A DNA stretch of 64,000 nucleotides, taken from NCBI GenBank assembly GCA_021604505.1, contig BQJC01000003.1:310001-374000 (forward strand). Reading direction: 5' to 3'. The notes under the pieces were generated by a model. That model saw only the letters and a program-made list of their open reading frames with translations. It had not been told where the DNA came from and made no database searches. Source of the DNA: Nitrospinaceae bacterium. GTDB taxonomy: Bacteria > Nitrospinota > Nitrospinia > Nitrospinales > VA-1. The first letter of the stretch is position 1, and each line of letters opens with the position of its first letter. The translations under genes were made by a program, and so were the position numbers. Positions 17,575 through 27,232 of the stretch are shown here, in pieces.

Positions 17575-19008
17575 ATGAGCCTGCGTGTATTCAATTCATT
17601 GACCCGGAAAAAAGAGGAGTTTGTCCCCCACAGAGAAGACCGCGTGGGCATGTATGTCTGCGGCGTGACCGTTTACGATTATTGCCATGTAGGGCACGCC
17701 CGGTCCGCGGCGGTCTTTGACACCATTTTCAGATACTTGAAGCATCTTGGCTATCAAGTGGCCTATGCGCGCAATTTCACCGATATCGACGATAAAATCA
17801 TCAAGCGGGCCAAGGAGGAAAACCTCCCCTGGCAGGAAGTCACCAGGAAATACATCCAGGCGTTTTATGACGACATGGGCAAACTCAATATCGAGATGCC
17901 CACCATCGAACCCAAAGCCACGGATCATATTCCCGAGATGATCACCATGATTTCATCTCTCATCGACAATAAAAAAGCTTACGAAGCCGACGGCGATGTT
18001 TTTTATTCCGTCCTGTCGTTCACTGGTTACGGCCAGCTCTCCGGAAAAAACACCGACGACCTGCTCTCGGGAGCCCGCGTCGAAGTCAACGAAAGCAAAC
18101 GCAATCCGCTGGATTTCGCGCTGTGGAAAAAAAGCAAGCCGGATGAGCCGGCGTGGGAAAGTCCCTGGGGGCCGGGACGCCCAGGATGGCATATCGAATG
18201 TTCCGCCATGGGCACGCGCTACCTGGGAGAAACCTTCGACATTCACGGCGGCGGCAAGGACCTGATCTTTCCGCACCACGAAAACGAGATCGCCCAATCC
18301 TGCGGAGCCTCCGGCAAAGCCCCGGTCAAATACTGGATTCACAACGGCTTCGTCAATATCGACAAAGAGAAAATGTCCAAATCCCTGGGCAATTTTTTCA
18401 CCCTCCGGGATATCTACAAACGCCATCATCCGGAGGTATTGCGGCTGTTTTTAATCAGCAGTCATTACCGCAACCCCATCGATTTTTCCGAAAAAAATAT
18501 CGAAGACGCGGAAAAAGTCCTGATCCGTTTTTACCAAGCGATTGAAGCGGCGGAAGGGGTTCTCGTCGATAAAAAAATTACCGGATTGGAAAAACCGGGC
18601 CCGTTGATTAAAAAATTTGAAGAAGCCATGAACGACGACTTCAACACCGCCGTCGCCCTGGCTCACATGAACGAAGAGTTGCGAAATTTGAACCGCTTGC
18701 TTATTGAGGCAAAAAATAATCCCGATGCATTAAAGGACCTGAAAACCAGTGTCGCTGCCCTAAAACAAGCGGGGAACGTGCTCGGCCTGCTTTTCAGAAT
18801 ACCCAAAGAGTTCCAAGCGGAAATTTTTCAGCTGAAAAATAAGGAGCTGGGTTTGGACACGGAAAAAATCGAAGCGTTGATCGCCGCCAGAAACTCAGCC
18901 CGCCAAGCCAAGGACTGGGGCAAGGCCGATCAATGCCGGGATGACCTCACCGCCATGGGCGTGGTCATTGAGGACACCCCCAACGGCACCGAGTGGAAAA
19001 TAAAATGA
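17575..19008 (+). CDS. cysS: Cysteinyl-tRNA synthetase
   Basis: Charges tRNA-Cys with cysteine. The class I signature appears as 'CHVGHARS' (HIGH) and 'EKMSKSLGNF' (KMSKS). The zinc-binding cysteine is in 'MYVCGVTVYDYC' and the downstream ligands in 'HIECSAMGTRYLG' and 'HHENEIAQSCGAS'. Length is 477 residues, as usual. ATG at 17575 (MSLRVFNSLTRKKEEF) matches the family start; an upstream in-frame TTG at 17551 is not needed. Its TGA overlaps the ATG of the DUF2851 gene (ATGA), so the two are coupled. Confidence 0.95.
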   Translation: MSLRVFNSLTRKKEEFVPHREDRVGMYVCGVTVYDYCHVGHARSAAVFDTIFRYLKHLGYQVAYARNFTDIDDKIIKRAKEENLPWQEVTRKYIQAFYDDMGKLNIEMPTIEPKATDHIPEMITMISSLIDNKKAYEADGDVFYSVLSFTGYGQLSGKNTDDLLSGARVEVNESKRNPLDFALWKKSKPDEPAWESPWGPGRPGWHIECSAMGTRYLGETFDIHGGGKDLIFPHHENEIAQSCGASGKAPVKYWIHNGFVNIDKEKMSKSLGNFFTLRDIYKRHHPEVLRLFLISSHYRNPIDFSEKNIEDAEKVLIRFYQAIEAAEGVLVDKKITGLEKPGPLIKKFEEAMNDDFNTAVALAHMNEELRNLNRLLIEAKNNPDALKDLKTSVAALKQAGNVLGLLFRIPKEFQAEIFQLKNKELGLDTEKIEALIAARNSARQAKDWGKADQCRDDLTAMGVVIEDTPNGTEWKIK

Positions 19009-20531
19009 ACGCTCTGCAAAATCTGTTCACCGATTCCTACAGCAAATTCACCCGCTGGGTCACCCAGGTTCAGGTCGACGAGCAGGCGTCCAGAGTCCAG
19101 GTGCCCGAGAAAACCATCCGCTGTGTCTGGAACGAACAACTTTTTAAAACCAGACAATTGCGCACCACCGGCGGCGAAGATCTCGAAATCATTTTTCCGG
19201 GACACTGGAATTTTGGCCCCGGACCGGACTTTAAAAACGCCGCCATTAAAGTGAACGGTAAAACCTTCGAAGGGGATGTCGCGCTTCATGTGTATTCTTC
19301 GGACTGGAAACCCCGGCGCTCGTCTGAAACCACCGAATACGGCAAGATCGTTCTCAACGTTTTTTTATGGAAGGACACCAGCGGCACACCCTCCGCTGAC
19401 GAGACCGCCCCGTTTGAACTGGAATTAAAAAGTTTTTTGACCAAAGGAATTTTCGAACTCAACGATGAACTGGATTTCGACAGTTATCCAGTTTTGCATC
19501 AGCACAACTACGGGCGCTGCCACCAGCCGCTGGCCCGCCTGTCCAAGGAAAAGCTGACGCATCTTTTAAACGCCGCCGGCGATGCCCGGATTCTGGTCAA
19601 AATCGAACGCTTCCACGACCGCACCATCATCAACGGTTATGAGCAGACGTTTTACGAAGGGGTCGCCGAAGCTCTGGGGTATCCCAACAACAAGGAGCCG
19701 TTTCAAAAACTGGCAGGCACTCTGCGCCTGAGCACACTGCAAGGGTTATTGCCCGAGAAAATCGACGAGGCGGAAAAAATCCTTCACATTCAGGCTCTGA
19801 TGTTCGGCGTCGCCGGTCTCGTCGAATTCAAATCGCTCGACACCGCCGCTCTGCCTGCGGATGACCAGAAATATTTCGCAAAGTTAAAAAACCTATGGGA
19901 AACGTACCGCGCCGACGTTCCGGACAGTAGATTGACCCGCAGCCAATGGAAATTTGGCGGTATCCGGCCCGCGAATTTTCCTTACCGGAGAATCGCGGCA
20001 TTGGCGCACATGATCGTCCGCCACGAAGAGAACGGAATGTTCGCCGATTACATGCATCAACTGCAAGCGTGCATTTCCGCTGGAAAAAACGAGGACTACA
20101 AAATCGCCATCCCCAACAAACTTTACGATTTTTTCTGTGTGGAAGCCGACGATTACTGGGCCGGGCATTACTCCCCTGGAGGAAAACAGCTTGCCAAAGC
20201 ACAGCTTCTGGTCGGACCGACGCGGTCCAGGGAGATCACCGTCAACATCGTGATTCCCATCGGGATGATTTACGCGCGCGCCAGTAAATCGGTCGCCCTG
20301 GAAACCGCCTTCAACGTGCTGTTTCAATCCGGCAAAAAGTCCGGCGACAACAAATTACTGCGTTTCATGCGCCATTACATCTTCGGAAATAAGGCGGACA
20401 TGATTCAAGTGCTGGAAAACGACAAACAGACACAAGGGCTGATGCAAATCTATCAGGACTTTTGCACACAAAACGGAAACAATTGTCTGCGCTGTCAATT
20501 TCCTGATGTTGTTGCCAAACACTTTTCATAA
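19005..20531 (+). CDS. DUF2851 family protein
   Basis: A 508-residue cytoplasmic-looking protein of the DUF2851 type, recognised by the opening 'QLFKTRQLRTTGGEDLEII' and 'GHWNFGPGPDFKNAAI', a composition seen across this family in Bacteroidetes and others. The 'GPGPDFKNA.I' and 'GDVALH' pieces resemble a nuclease-like beta core, but no function is established. Near the C-terminus four cysteines ('DFCTQNGNNCLRCQF') could bind a metal. ATG at 19005 overlaps the cysS stop by four bases; an in-frame ATG at 18993 lies inside cysS. Confidence 0.75.
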   Translation: MNALQNLFTDSYSKFTRWVTQVQVDEQASRVQVPEKTIRCVWNEQLFKTRQLRTTGGEDLEIIFPGHWNFGPGPDFKNAAIKVNGKTFEGDVALHVYSSDWKPRRSSETTEYGKIVLNVFLWKDTSGTPSADETAPFELELKSFLTKGIFELNDELDFDSYPVLHQHNYGRCHQPLARLSKEKLTHLLNAAGDARILVKIERFHDRTIINGYEQTFYEGVAEALGYPNNKEPFQKLAGTLRLSTLQGLLPEKIDEAEKILHIQALMFGVAGLVEFKSLDTAALPADDQKYFAKLKNLWETYRADVPDSRLTRSQWKFGGIRPANFPYRRIAALAHMIVRHEENGMFADYMHQLQACISAGKNEDYKIAIPNKLYDFFCVEADDYWAGHYSPGGKQLAKAQLLVGPTRSREITVNIVIPIGMIYARASKSVALETAFNVLFQSGKKSGDNKLLRFMRHYIFGNKADMIQVLENDKQTQGLMQIYQDFCTQNGNNCLRCQFPDVVAKHFS

Positions 20532-20752
20532 CCTGCTTCAAAAGCAGCCAAACGGCCTCCAGAAAAGTGTTTTCAAATCAGCCATTTAAGCCCGGTTTTC
20601 CGACCCTGGGTTTTTAACTGGGAAAAACTTGCGTTAAACCCGGTTCCCTATGTCTATAAAAAGAGCTTAAGACTTGCTTCCATCGCGACAACACGCTAAA
20701 GTGTCAATAATCCCATTGGTTTTTAACCTTTTATCAGGATAGCCGAAATACC

Positions 20753-21559
20753 ATGGATCATCTGGACGATCTGGAAAATCAAAGCATATTCATCCTCCGC
20801 GAGGCGTATAAAAATTTCAAAAACCTGGCCATGTTGTGGTCCATTGGCAAGGATTCCACCGTCATGGTCTGGCTGGCCCGCAAGGCTTTTTTCGGGGAAT
20901 GTCCCATCCCCCTGGTGCACATAGACACCAGCTACAAGATTCCCGCCATGATCGAATACCGCGACCGGGTGGCCAAAGAATGGGGATTGAACCTGGTGGT
21001 CGGCCAGAACAAAAAAGCCCTCGACGAAGGCATGAACCACGAAATGGGCCGCATGGTCTGCTGTGAGGCTTTAAAAACCCAGGGTTTGCAGCAGGTCATG
21101 GAAGCCAAAGGCTACACCGGCCTGATTCTGGGAATTCGCCGCGACGAAGAAGGCACCCGCGCCAAGGAACGCTATTTCTCGCCGCGCGACAAAAATTTCG
21201 AGTGGAACTTCAAGGACCAGCCGCCGGAACTCTGGGATCAGTTCAAAACCACGTTTAAAGAGGGAACCCACATCCGCATCCATCCTATTTTGCATTGGAC
21301 GGAACTCAACGTCTGGGAATACATCCAACGGGAAAAAATCCCCATCATCGACCTCTATTTTGCCAATAAAGAGGGCAGGCGCTACCGGTCTCTCGGTTGC
21401 GCCCCCTGCACCGGTTCCATAGAGTCCAATGCCAAAAACGTCGATGAGATCGTCTACGAGTTAAAACACAACATCACCACGGCGGAGCGATCGGGCCGGG
21501 CGCAGGATCAGGAAGACACCTACGCCATGCAGAAACTCCGCGCCAAAGGATACATGTAA
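20753..21559 (+). CDS. cysD: Sulfate adenylyltransferase subunit 2
   Basis: CysD makes adenosine 5'-phosphosulfate (APS) from ATP and sulfate, driven by GTP hydrolysis in CysN. The 268-residue protein has the PP-loop motif '[10 protein letters not shown]' near residue 30, the PAPS-reductase-like fold, '[15 protein letters not shown]', and '[13 protein letters not shown]', all characteristic of CysD. It ends immediately before the ATG of cysN, with which it forms the heterodimer. About 220 bases without a gene precede it and probably hold the promoter. Confidence 0.93.
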   Translation: MDHLDDLENQSIFILREAYKNFKNLAMLWSIGKDSTVMVWLARKAFFGECPIPLVHIDTSYKIPAMIEYRDRVAKEWGLNLVVGQNKKALDEGMNHEMGRMVCCEALKTQGLQQVMEAKGYTGLILGIRRDEEGTRAKERYFSPRDKNFEWNFKDQPPELWDQFKTTFKEGTHIRIHPILHWTELNVWEYIQREKIPIIDLYFANKEGRRYRSLGCAPCTGSIESNAKNVDEIVYELKHNITTAERSGRAQDQEDTYAMQKLRAKGYM

Positions 21560-23392
21560 ATGAACGATAACGGCAACGTGCCCAATATTTCCGGCCGGCA
21601 AATGCGGCTGGTGATCGTGGGACATGTGGATCACGGAAAATCCACTCTGGTCGGACGATTGCTCTCCGACACCGGAAGCCTTCCGGAAGGCAAGCTGGAT
21701 TTCATCAAGGAAATTTGTGAACGACAGGGAAAAGCCTTCGAGTTTGCGTTTCTTCTCGACGCCCTGGAAGAAGAGCAGGACCAGGGAATCACCATCGACA
21801 CCTCACAGATTTTTTTCAAGACTCAGAAACGCCACTACGTCATCATCGACGCCCCTGGCCACAAGGAGTTTTTGAAGAACATGGTGACCGGCGCCGCCGA
21901 TGCGGAGTCCGCACTTCTCTTGATCGACGCTTACGAAGGGGTTCAGGAGCAATCCCGCCGCCACGGCTATATTTTGAAACTGCTGGGGCTCACACAGGTT
22001 GCCGTGGTCGTCAATAAAATGGATCTGGTCGGTTACGACCCGGAAGTTTTTTTCAAGATCAAAAGCGAATACACGGCCTTTCTCGATTCCATCGGCGTCA
22101 CCGCCGACGATTTCATTCCGGTTTCCGCAAAGCTCGGGGTCAACATCGCCAAGCGCGAAAACGAAATGCCCTGGTACAAGGGCCCGACCGTTCTGGAAAT
22201 GCTGGACCGCTTCGAGGAAAAAGCCCCGCCCAGCCATCTTCCGTTCCGCTTCCCGGTTCAGGACGTTTATAAATTTGACGCACGCCGGATCATCGCCGGA
22301 CGGGTGGAGTCGGGCCGCCTCAAAGTCGGCGACCACCTGACGTTTTCCCCGTCCAACAAAAAAGGCGTGGTCAAGTCCATCGAGGCCTGGAGCGTGCCCA
22401 AGCAGCCCACCGAAGCGCATGCATCGCAGTCCATCGGGTTCACGCTGGACGAACAGATTTTTGTGGAACGCGGGGATATCGCAAGCCTGGTCGAAGAATT
22501 GCCCATCGTGTCGACCACCTTTGACGTCAATTTATTCTGGATGGGAAAGCGTCATCTGGAAAAAGGCCGGACCTACACCCTGAAACTCACAACCCAAGAG
22601 GTCCCCTGCGAGGTCGTGCAGTTCAAAAAAGTGATCAACGCCTCCACCCTGGAAACCCTGTTGGACCAGGACTTCCTCGCCAAAAACGACGTCGCCGAAT
22701 TGACATTAAAAACCCGGAAACCCGTCGGTTTCGATCTATTCGGATCCATCGCGACAACCGGACGGTTTGTGTTGGTCGACGAATACGATGTTTGCGGCGG
22801 AGGCATCATCACCACCTACGCCCCCGCGAACATAGAAGATAAACTGCGGGACGAAGTCCGCTACCGGAATTTCAACTGGGTGCAAAGCGGAATCAAATCC
22901 GAGGAAAGGGCCTACCGCAACGGTCACCGGGCGGTGTTCCTTCTGATTTCCGGAGCCAGCGGCGTCGGCAAGGCCGATCTGGCCCAACATCTGGAAGAAA
23001 AACTGTTCAAGCTGAATTTTCAGAGCTATCTCCTGGACCGCAGGAATGTCCGGCTCGGGGTCTCGTACGATATCATCGAGGGCGATCCGGAGTTCTTTGA
23101 CGGAGAGACCGTGAGGCGGTTCGGGGAAGTGAGTAAATTGTTCCTCGATGCCGGTCACGTGGTCATTTCCACCTCCAACTCCTTCAATAAGGACCAGGAT
23201 GCGGACATTCGCCTGTTGGCCCAACCGCACCCGGTCGTCGACATTCTCATCTCCGACGATCCCAATTCCACGGGAAAGGCCGATATTGCGCTTTCTCTGG
23301 AAGAGGCCAAAAACCAGGTCGAAGCGGCGAATAAGATTTACCATTATTTAAAAGACCAGAAAATCCTGACCGGCCACAATTACTCCATTTAA
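21560..23392 (+). CDS. cysN: Sulfate adenylyltransferase subunit 1 fused to a degenerate APS-kinase-like domain
   Basis: Residues 1-435 are an EF-Tu-like GTPase: G1 GHVDHGKST (21-29), 'DAPGHKEF' (97-104), 'NKMD' (152-155), then two beta barrels, as in CysN. Residues 455-610 match the APS-kinase (CysC) fold, as in CysNC fusions, but key positions differ: the P-loop reads GASGVGKAD (Ala instead of Ser/Thr after Lys471), the expected 'DGDNVR' is DRRNVR (493-498), and the substrate-loop region reads 'SFNKDQDAD'. The kinase part is therefore probably inactive or changed. The ATP-sulfurylase GTPase role looks intact. Confidence 0.88.
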   Translation: MNDNGNVPNISGRQMRLVIVGHVDHGKSTLVGRLLSDTGSLPEGKLDFIKEICERQGKAFEFAFLLDALEEEQDQGITIDTSQIFFKTQKRHYVIIDAPGHKEFLKNMVTGAADAESALLLIDAYEGVQEQSRRHGYILKLLGLTQVAVVVNKMDLVGYDPEVFFKIKSEYTAFLDSIGVTADDFIPVSAKLGVNIAKRENEMPWYKGPTVLEMLDRFEEKAPPSHLPFRFPVQDVYKFDARRIIAGRVESGRLKVGDHLTFSPSNKKGVVKSIEAWSVPKQPTEAHASQSIGFTLDEQIFVERGDIASLVEELPIVSTTFDVNLFWMGKRHLEKGRTYTLKLTTQEVPCEVVQFKKVINASTLETLLDQDFLAKNDVAELTLKTRKPVGFDLFGSIATTGRFVLVDEYDVCGGGIITTYAPANIEDKLRDEVRYRNFNWVQSGIKSEERAYRNGHRAVFLLISGASGVGKADLAQHLEEKLFKLNFQSYLLDRRNVRLGVSYDIIEGDPEFFDGETVRRFGEVSKLFLDAGHVVISTSNSFNKDQDADIRLLAQPHPVVDILISDDPNSTGKADIALSLEEAKNQVEAANKIYHYLKDQKILTGHNYSI

Positions 23393-23480
23393 AGATTGAC
23401 TTTTTTTCATTCTGAGTCAGAATGAGCGGCTTGAAACCACCTGTTATATTGATGTAAACGACTAAAGGACCGTTTTCACC

Positions 23481-23789
23481 ATGCCCAAGATCACTGTCAT
23501 CAATACCGAAACCGATGAAACCAAAACCTTCAAGGCGGGTTACGGAGCCAATTTAAGAAAGGCCGCCGCTTATCAGGATGTGGAAATATACAAGGGCATG
23601 GCGAGAATGCTGAACTGCCGGGGAATGGGAGCATGCGGTACCTGTCTGATCGAAGTGGAACCCATGGACAATGTCGACCCCCACACGTTCATCGAAAAAC
23701 TGCACAAGGTGGCCCCGAACCAGAAACTAGGTTGCCGGGCCAAAGTTTACGGGGATATCACCATCAAAGCCGCCATCAAAGACCTGTAG
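23481..23789 (+). CDS. [2Fe-2S] ferredoxin, plant/cyanobacterial type
   Basis: A 102-residue soluble electron carrier. The cluster ligands are Cys46, Cys52, Cys55 and Cys85 (C-x5-C-x2-C-x29-C) in 'CRGMGACGTC' and 'LGCRAKV'. It differs slightly from the classical C-x4-C-x2-C spacing, a variation seen in some bacterial ferredoxins. It stands behind cysN with about 90 bases between; a role in supplying electrons to assimilatory sulfite reduction or another reductase is possible but unproven. Confidence 0.85.
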   Translation: MPKITVINTETDETKTFKAGYGANLRKAAAYQDVEIYKGMARMLNCRGMGACGTCLIEVEPMDNVDPHTFIEKLHKVAPNQKLGCRAKVYGDITIKAAIKDL

Positions 23790-23915
23790 TTCTCACGCCC
23801 CCGCGAGGATGAATCCGCCCTACCCTTAACATTCCTGAGCAGTAAATATCCAAGTTTATAAAGTCCCGGCTCTTGCGCATCGCGTATCTCTCCTGCCTTT
23901 CGGGATTTTAAATTT

Positions 23916-24662
23916 ATGAAACAAACATCGATACAGAAAATTCATTCAAAGGTTCACTTTTTTGGGTGGTTGCTGATTCTTACCATGACTCCAGGTTTCA
24001 GTTTTGCTGAGAAGGGGGACCACGTGGTGCTCTTGCATGGAATCGCACGTAGTAGCGCGTCCATGGAAAAAATTAAAGGTCGCCTGATAAAAACAGGCTA
24101 TAAAGTTTTAAATGTGGATTATCCTTCAACGGATTACGGCCTGGAGGCATTGGCAGAAAAAATCAACAAAGAAGTTTCTTCGTTCAACCCACCTTCGACC
24201 CGGCGGCTTCATTTTGTGACTTATTCGATGGGGGGACTGGTGGCCAGAGCCCTCATCAAAAAATATCGGCCAGGCAACCTCGGGCAGGTCGTTATGTTAG
24301 GTCCGCCCAATCAAGGAAGCGAGATGGCTGATTTCTTGAAAGATAATGTGTTATTTCAAAAGTTTTACGGCCCGGCGGGTCAAGAACTGGGAACCCATCA
24401 GGAGTCGATCCGAGCACTCCTGGGAGATGTGGATTTTAACCTGGGAGTGATTGCAGGGGACCGGTCGATCGATCCGATCGGTTCTTTCCTGATTCCCGGC
24501 TCGGACGATGGCAAAGTGTCTGTCGAGCACACCAAGCTAAAAGGTATGAAAGATCACATCATCATTCATGCGACCCATACCTTTATGATGAAAAATGAAG
24601 AAGTGATTTCTCAAATATTGCATTTTCTGGAGACGGGTCGCTTTAAACGAGAAAAACCATAA
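23916..24662 (+). CDS. Exported alpha/beta-hydrolase, lipase/esterase-like
   Basis: A 248-residue protein with an N-terminal signal peptide (hydrophobic core 'FFGWLLILTMTPGFSF', cleavage near 'FAEKG'). The mature part has the oxyanion 'LLHGIARS', the nucleophile elbow 'TYSMGG' with Ser104, an Asp in 'PGSDDGKV' and a His in 'HATHTFMM', that is a plausible Ser-Asp-His triad. The 'GPPNQGSEMADFL' loop is typical of PGAP1/triacylglycerol-lipase-like proteins. It probably acts on lipids or esters in the periplasm. Confidence 0.75.
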   Translation: MKQTSIQKIHSKVHFFGWLLILTMTPGFSFAEKGDHVVLLHGIARSSASMEKIKGRLIKTGYKVLNVDYPSTDYGLEALAEKINKEVSSFNPPSTRRLHFVTYSMGGLVARALIKKYRPGNLGQVVMLGPPNQGSEMADFLKDNVLFQKFYGPAGQELGTHQESIRALLGDVDFNLGVIAGDRSIDPIGSFLIPGSDDGKVSVEHTKLKGMKDHIIIHATHTFMMKNEEVISQILHFLETGRFKREKP

Positions 24663-24682
24663 AACATATTTAAAAACCCGCG

Positions 24683-25081
24683 CTAAAGCTGTAACAGGAC
24701 CAGCACCGGAAGAAGTGTCAAACCCACGATCGTGAAAAACGCATGCAGGAGGACATCCCATCGTATGCTGAGCGGAATGACTGTGATAAAGTATAGAAAA
24801 ATCAGCACTTCCCAAAGGCTGAGTCCGAAATGATTGTGCTGATTAACGAGGAATGCCAATAGAGAAACCAGAACCGCAATATACCCTGCCAGATGAAACC
24901 TCAACAACGGCTTCGTGCGCTTGATAAAACCCATATAGGCGCCGAGAAATACATTGATGATATGAAACCCAATCGCCGCGAACACCCAGGGTAAAGACGG
25001 AGAAGACGTGATTTTCGATATAATGACAGAGTCCACGGGGTATTGAAGGGATTCATTGGAAAAAAAACGGAATTGTAACAT
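24683..25081 (-). CDS. Small membrane protein of unknown function
   Basis: About 132 residues with four likely membrane segments ('LPWVFAAIGFHIINVFLGAY', 'LAGYIAVLVSLLAFLV', 'EVLIFLYFITVIPLSI', 'AFFTIVGLTLLPVLVLLQL'). I recognise no family. ATG at 25081 is in the CATG shared with the start of the divergent SDR gene; an internal GTG at 25036 is an alternative. Neither has a clear Shine-Dalgarno. The frame extends to 25285 in sequence that is the opposite strand of the SDR gene and is not credible. The gene converges on the lipase-like gene. Confidence 0.5.
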   Translation of the reverse strand: MLQFRFFSNESLQYPVDSVIISKITSSPSLPWVFAAIGFHIINVFLGAYMGFIKRTKPLLRFHLAGYIAVLVSLLAFLVNQHNHFGLSLWEVLIFLYFITVIPLSIRWDVLLHAFFTIVGLTLLPVLVLLQL

Positions 25082-25877
25082 GGATTTAAATCTTGCAGGA
25101 CGCAAAGTTTTGATCACCGGAGCGGGAGACGGCATCGGCCGCACCCTCGCTCTCGATTTCGCCGAAATGGGCGCACGCGTCGCCGGATGCGCCCGCAGTA
25201 AAGAGCGGCTGACCAGCCTGTCCAAGGAAATTTCCAGTACGGGACATTGTTTCCATGCCGTCGATTTGACACGCCCTGAAGACATTCAAAGGTTTCACGA
25301 TCAGGTCATGGAAGCGTTTGGCGGGTTGGATGTTTTGATCAACAACGCCGGATCGATCCTGAAACTCGGCGGCTTTTTTGATGTTTCCGATGACGACTGG
25401 CAGGATTCCTTCAATATCAATTTGATGTCCGCCGTCAGGCTTTGCCGGCTTTTCATTCCCACACTCAAGCATTCCGGAGCGCCCAGAATCATCAATATTT
25501 CCTCCATCGCCGGGTCACGCCCCGGTGAGATATTTCCGCACTACAGCGCCATCAAAGCCGCGCTTTCGAACTTCACCGTGTCTCTGGCGCAAACCCTGGC
25601 TCCAGAGAAGATCCTCGTCAACTCCGTATCACCAGGGCCGGTTTGGACCCGCTCCTGGGAACAGGAAGCCGCTCAAGCCAGTAAAAACTCAGGAAAGAGC
25701 CTTCACGACATTTCAGAAGACATCAAAACCCAGACTGCCCAGGGTGTTCTTTTAAAACGCATGGGCATGCCGGAAGATGTTTCCGGGATTGTCCAGTTCC
25801 TGGCATCCGACCGTTCGAACTGGATCACCGGCTCCAATTTTGTCATCGACGGAGGGGTCAATCTGAATCCGTACTAA
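25080..25877 (+). CDS. SDR-family oxidoreductase
   Basis: A 265-residue classical short-chain dehydrogenase. Cofactor motif TGAGDGIG lies near residues 13-20, 'NNAG' follows in 'VLINNAGSIL', the catalytic Ser is in 'INISSIAGS', and the catalytic Tyr/Lys are in 'HYSAIKAAL'. An Arg after strand 2 ('GCARSKERL') suggests NADP(H) preference. The substrate cannot be told; the 'NSVSPGPVWT' pattern is seen in 3-oxoacyl-ACP-reductase-like members. ATG at 25080 is preferred over an upstream in-frame ATG at 25056. Confidence 0.82.
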   Translation: MDLNLAGRKVLITGAGDGIGRTLALDFAEMGARVAGCARSKERLTSLSKEISSTGHCFHAVDLTRPEDIQRFHDQVMEAFGGLDVLINNAGSILKLGGFFDVSDDDWQDSFNINLMSAVRLCRLFIPTLKHSGAPRIINISSIAGSRPGEIFPHYSAIKAALSNFTVSLAQTLAPEKILVNSVSPGPVWTRSWEQEAAQASKNSGKSLHDISEDIKTQTAQGVLLKRMGMPEDVSGIVQFLASDRSNWITGSNFVIDGGVNLNPY

Positions 25878-25932
25878 AAATGATTAGGATGGTTACGCTC
25901 AATTTCATTACAAATCCAACTGGAAGCAACGA

Positions 25933-27228
25933 ATGATAAATCAACAAAGGTTCCACGCCCAGAATGGCCTGATTATTTTCACCCCTTATCTTTTAGTGTT
26001 TTTCGCCTTTGTTTTCAGCGGATGCACCGTCTCACCCAAACCCAAAGAATCCACCGAAACGCTCGTCAGCTCAGAGGCTCCTATTTTTGACAAGCGGTTC
26101 AAGGAAATATCGTTTGAGGATCTCAATCTCGATAATTTCTGGACCAAATTGAGCCCGCAGGCCGTCAGGGAACCGGTCCCAATCAACAACAATACCTTTG
26201 CGGACTTGACGGATAAGGTCAAGGAAGGGGTGGTGAATATCTACACCCTCCGTCTGGAAGAACGGGACGTAAAATTCGGACTGGCTCCCAACGATCTTCT
26301 GCCCATCAGAATTCCAGTGGTATCGACCCTGTTTGAAATCATTCCCTTCCAGGTTCCCATCGCTTTCAACACCCAGGGATTGAGTCTCGGGTCCGGGTTC
26401 ATTATCAACGAGCAGGGTTATATCCTCACCAACGCCCATGTCATTCAAAACGCCCTGGACATTCAGGTGCTCTTATCGGAAGGAAAAAAGGGCTATCCCG
26501 CGAAAATCATCGGCATCGACCGCCTCACGGACACCGCCCTCTTGAAAATAGAACCCGATCAACCGCTGACGACCTTGCCGCTTGGAGATTCAGATAGCTT
26601 GCGAATGGGCGAGATGGCGCTGGCGGTCGGAAACCCATTGGGACTCAGGCACACCGTGACTTCCGGTCTCATCAGCGCCAAGGAAAGGGGTTCCGCCCAA
26701 CCGAATGACAAATACGCGTATTTCATTCAGACCGACTCCGCCATCAACCCCGGAAGCAGTGGCGGCCCTCTCATCAACCTTTACGGCGAGGTGATCGGCA
26801 TCAACACCGCCATCGTTTCCGAAGCCCAGCTGATCGGCTTTGCAGTCCCAGTGAATACGGTGAAGGAGGTCATGCCCTTGCTGGTTTTGGGTCAGACCGA
26901 ACGCGGCTGGTTCGGGGCAAAAGCCGTTCCACTCAGTGTCGAACAAGCCGTCGGCCTGGACTATACAGGCAGTGAAGCCATGTTGGTGGAGGAAGTTGAA
27001 AAAGACAGCCCGGCGGAAAAATCCGGAATGCAACCCAATGACATCATTGTCAAATTCAACGGGCAACCGATCGAAAGTTTCCTTATTTTCCGCAGAAAAC
27101 TGCTGGGGCTGGCTCCGGGAAAGGAAATCCACGTGACGATTCTGAGAGACGGTGAGAAAAAGGAAATCACAAGCACACTGGTCCGGCGAACGATGAACGA
27201 ACCGTCAAACACATCGGAAGAGGAATGA
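25933..27228 (+). CDS. HtrA/DegP-like serine protease, lipoprotein
   Basis: A 431-residue trypsin-like protease with one PDZ domain. A lipobox 'VFSGC' (Cys31) predicts lipid anchoring, unusual for DegP/DegS, which use soluble or single-TM forms. The catalytic triad is visible: His169 ('LTNAHV'), Asp200 ('RLTDTALLKI') and Ser276 ('INPGSSGGPL'). A PDZ domain (about 325-420) follows with 'SPAEKSGMQPNDIIVKFNG'. Likely role: periplasmic protein quality control. The stop lies four bases before the convergent epimerase gene. Confidence 0.86.
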   Translation: MINQQRFHAQNGLIIFTPYLLVFFAFVFSGCTVSPKPKESTETLVSSEAPIFDKRFKEISFEDLNLDNFWTKLSPQAVREPVPINNNTFADLTDKVKEGVVNIYTLRLEERDVKFGLAPNDLLPIRIPVVSTLFEIIPFQVPIAFNTQGLSLGSGFIINEQGYILTNAHVIQNALDIQVLLSEGKKGYPAKIIGIDRLTDTALLKIEPDQPLTTLPLGDSDSLRMGEMALAVGNPLGLRHTVTSGLISAKERGSAQPNDKYAYFIQTDSAINPGSSGGPLINLYGEVIGINTAIVSEAQLIGFAVPVNTVKEVMPLLVLGQTERGWFGAKAVPLSVEQAVGLDYTGSEAMLVEEVEKDSPAEKSGMQPNDIIVKFNGQPIESFLIFRRKLLGLAPGKEIHVTILRDGEKKEITSTLVRRTMNEPSNTSEEE

Positions 27229-27232
27229 AGCC

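Noticed and set aside
20532-20752. Possible riboswitch before cysD
   Set aside because: The repeated CCCGGTT pieces do not form a recognisable aptamer; no known sulfur-related riboswitch motif was seen.
23409-23425. CATTCTG-AGT-CAGAATG hairpin after cysN
   Set aside because: The T tract precedes the stem on the plus strand rather than following it, so it does not fit a terminator for cysN.
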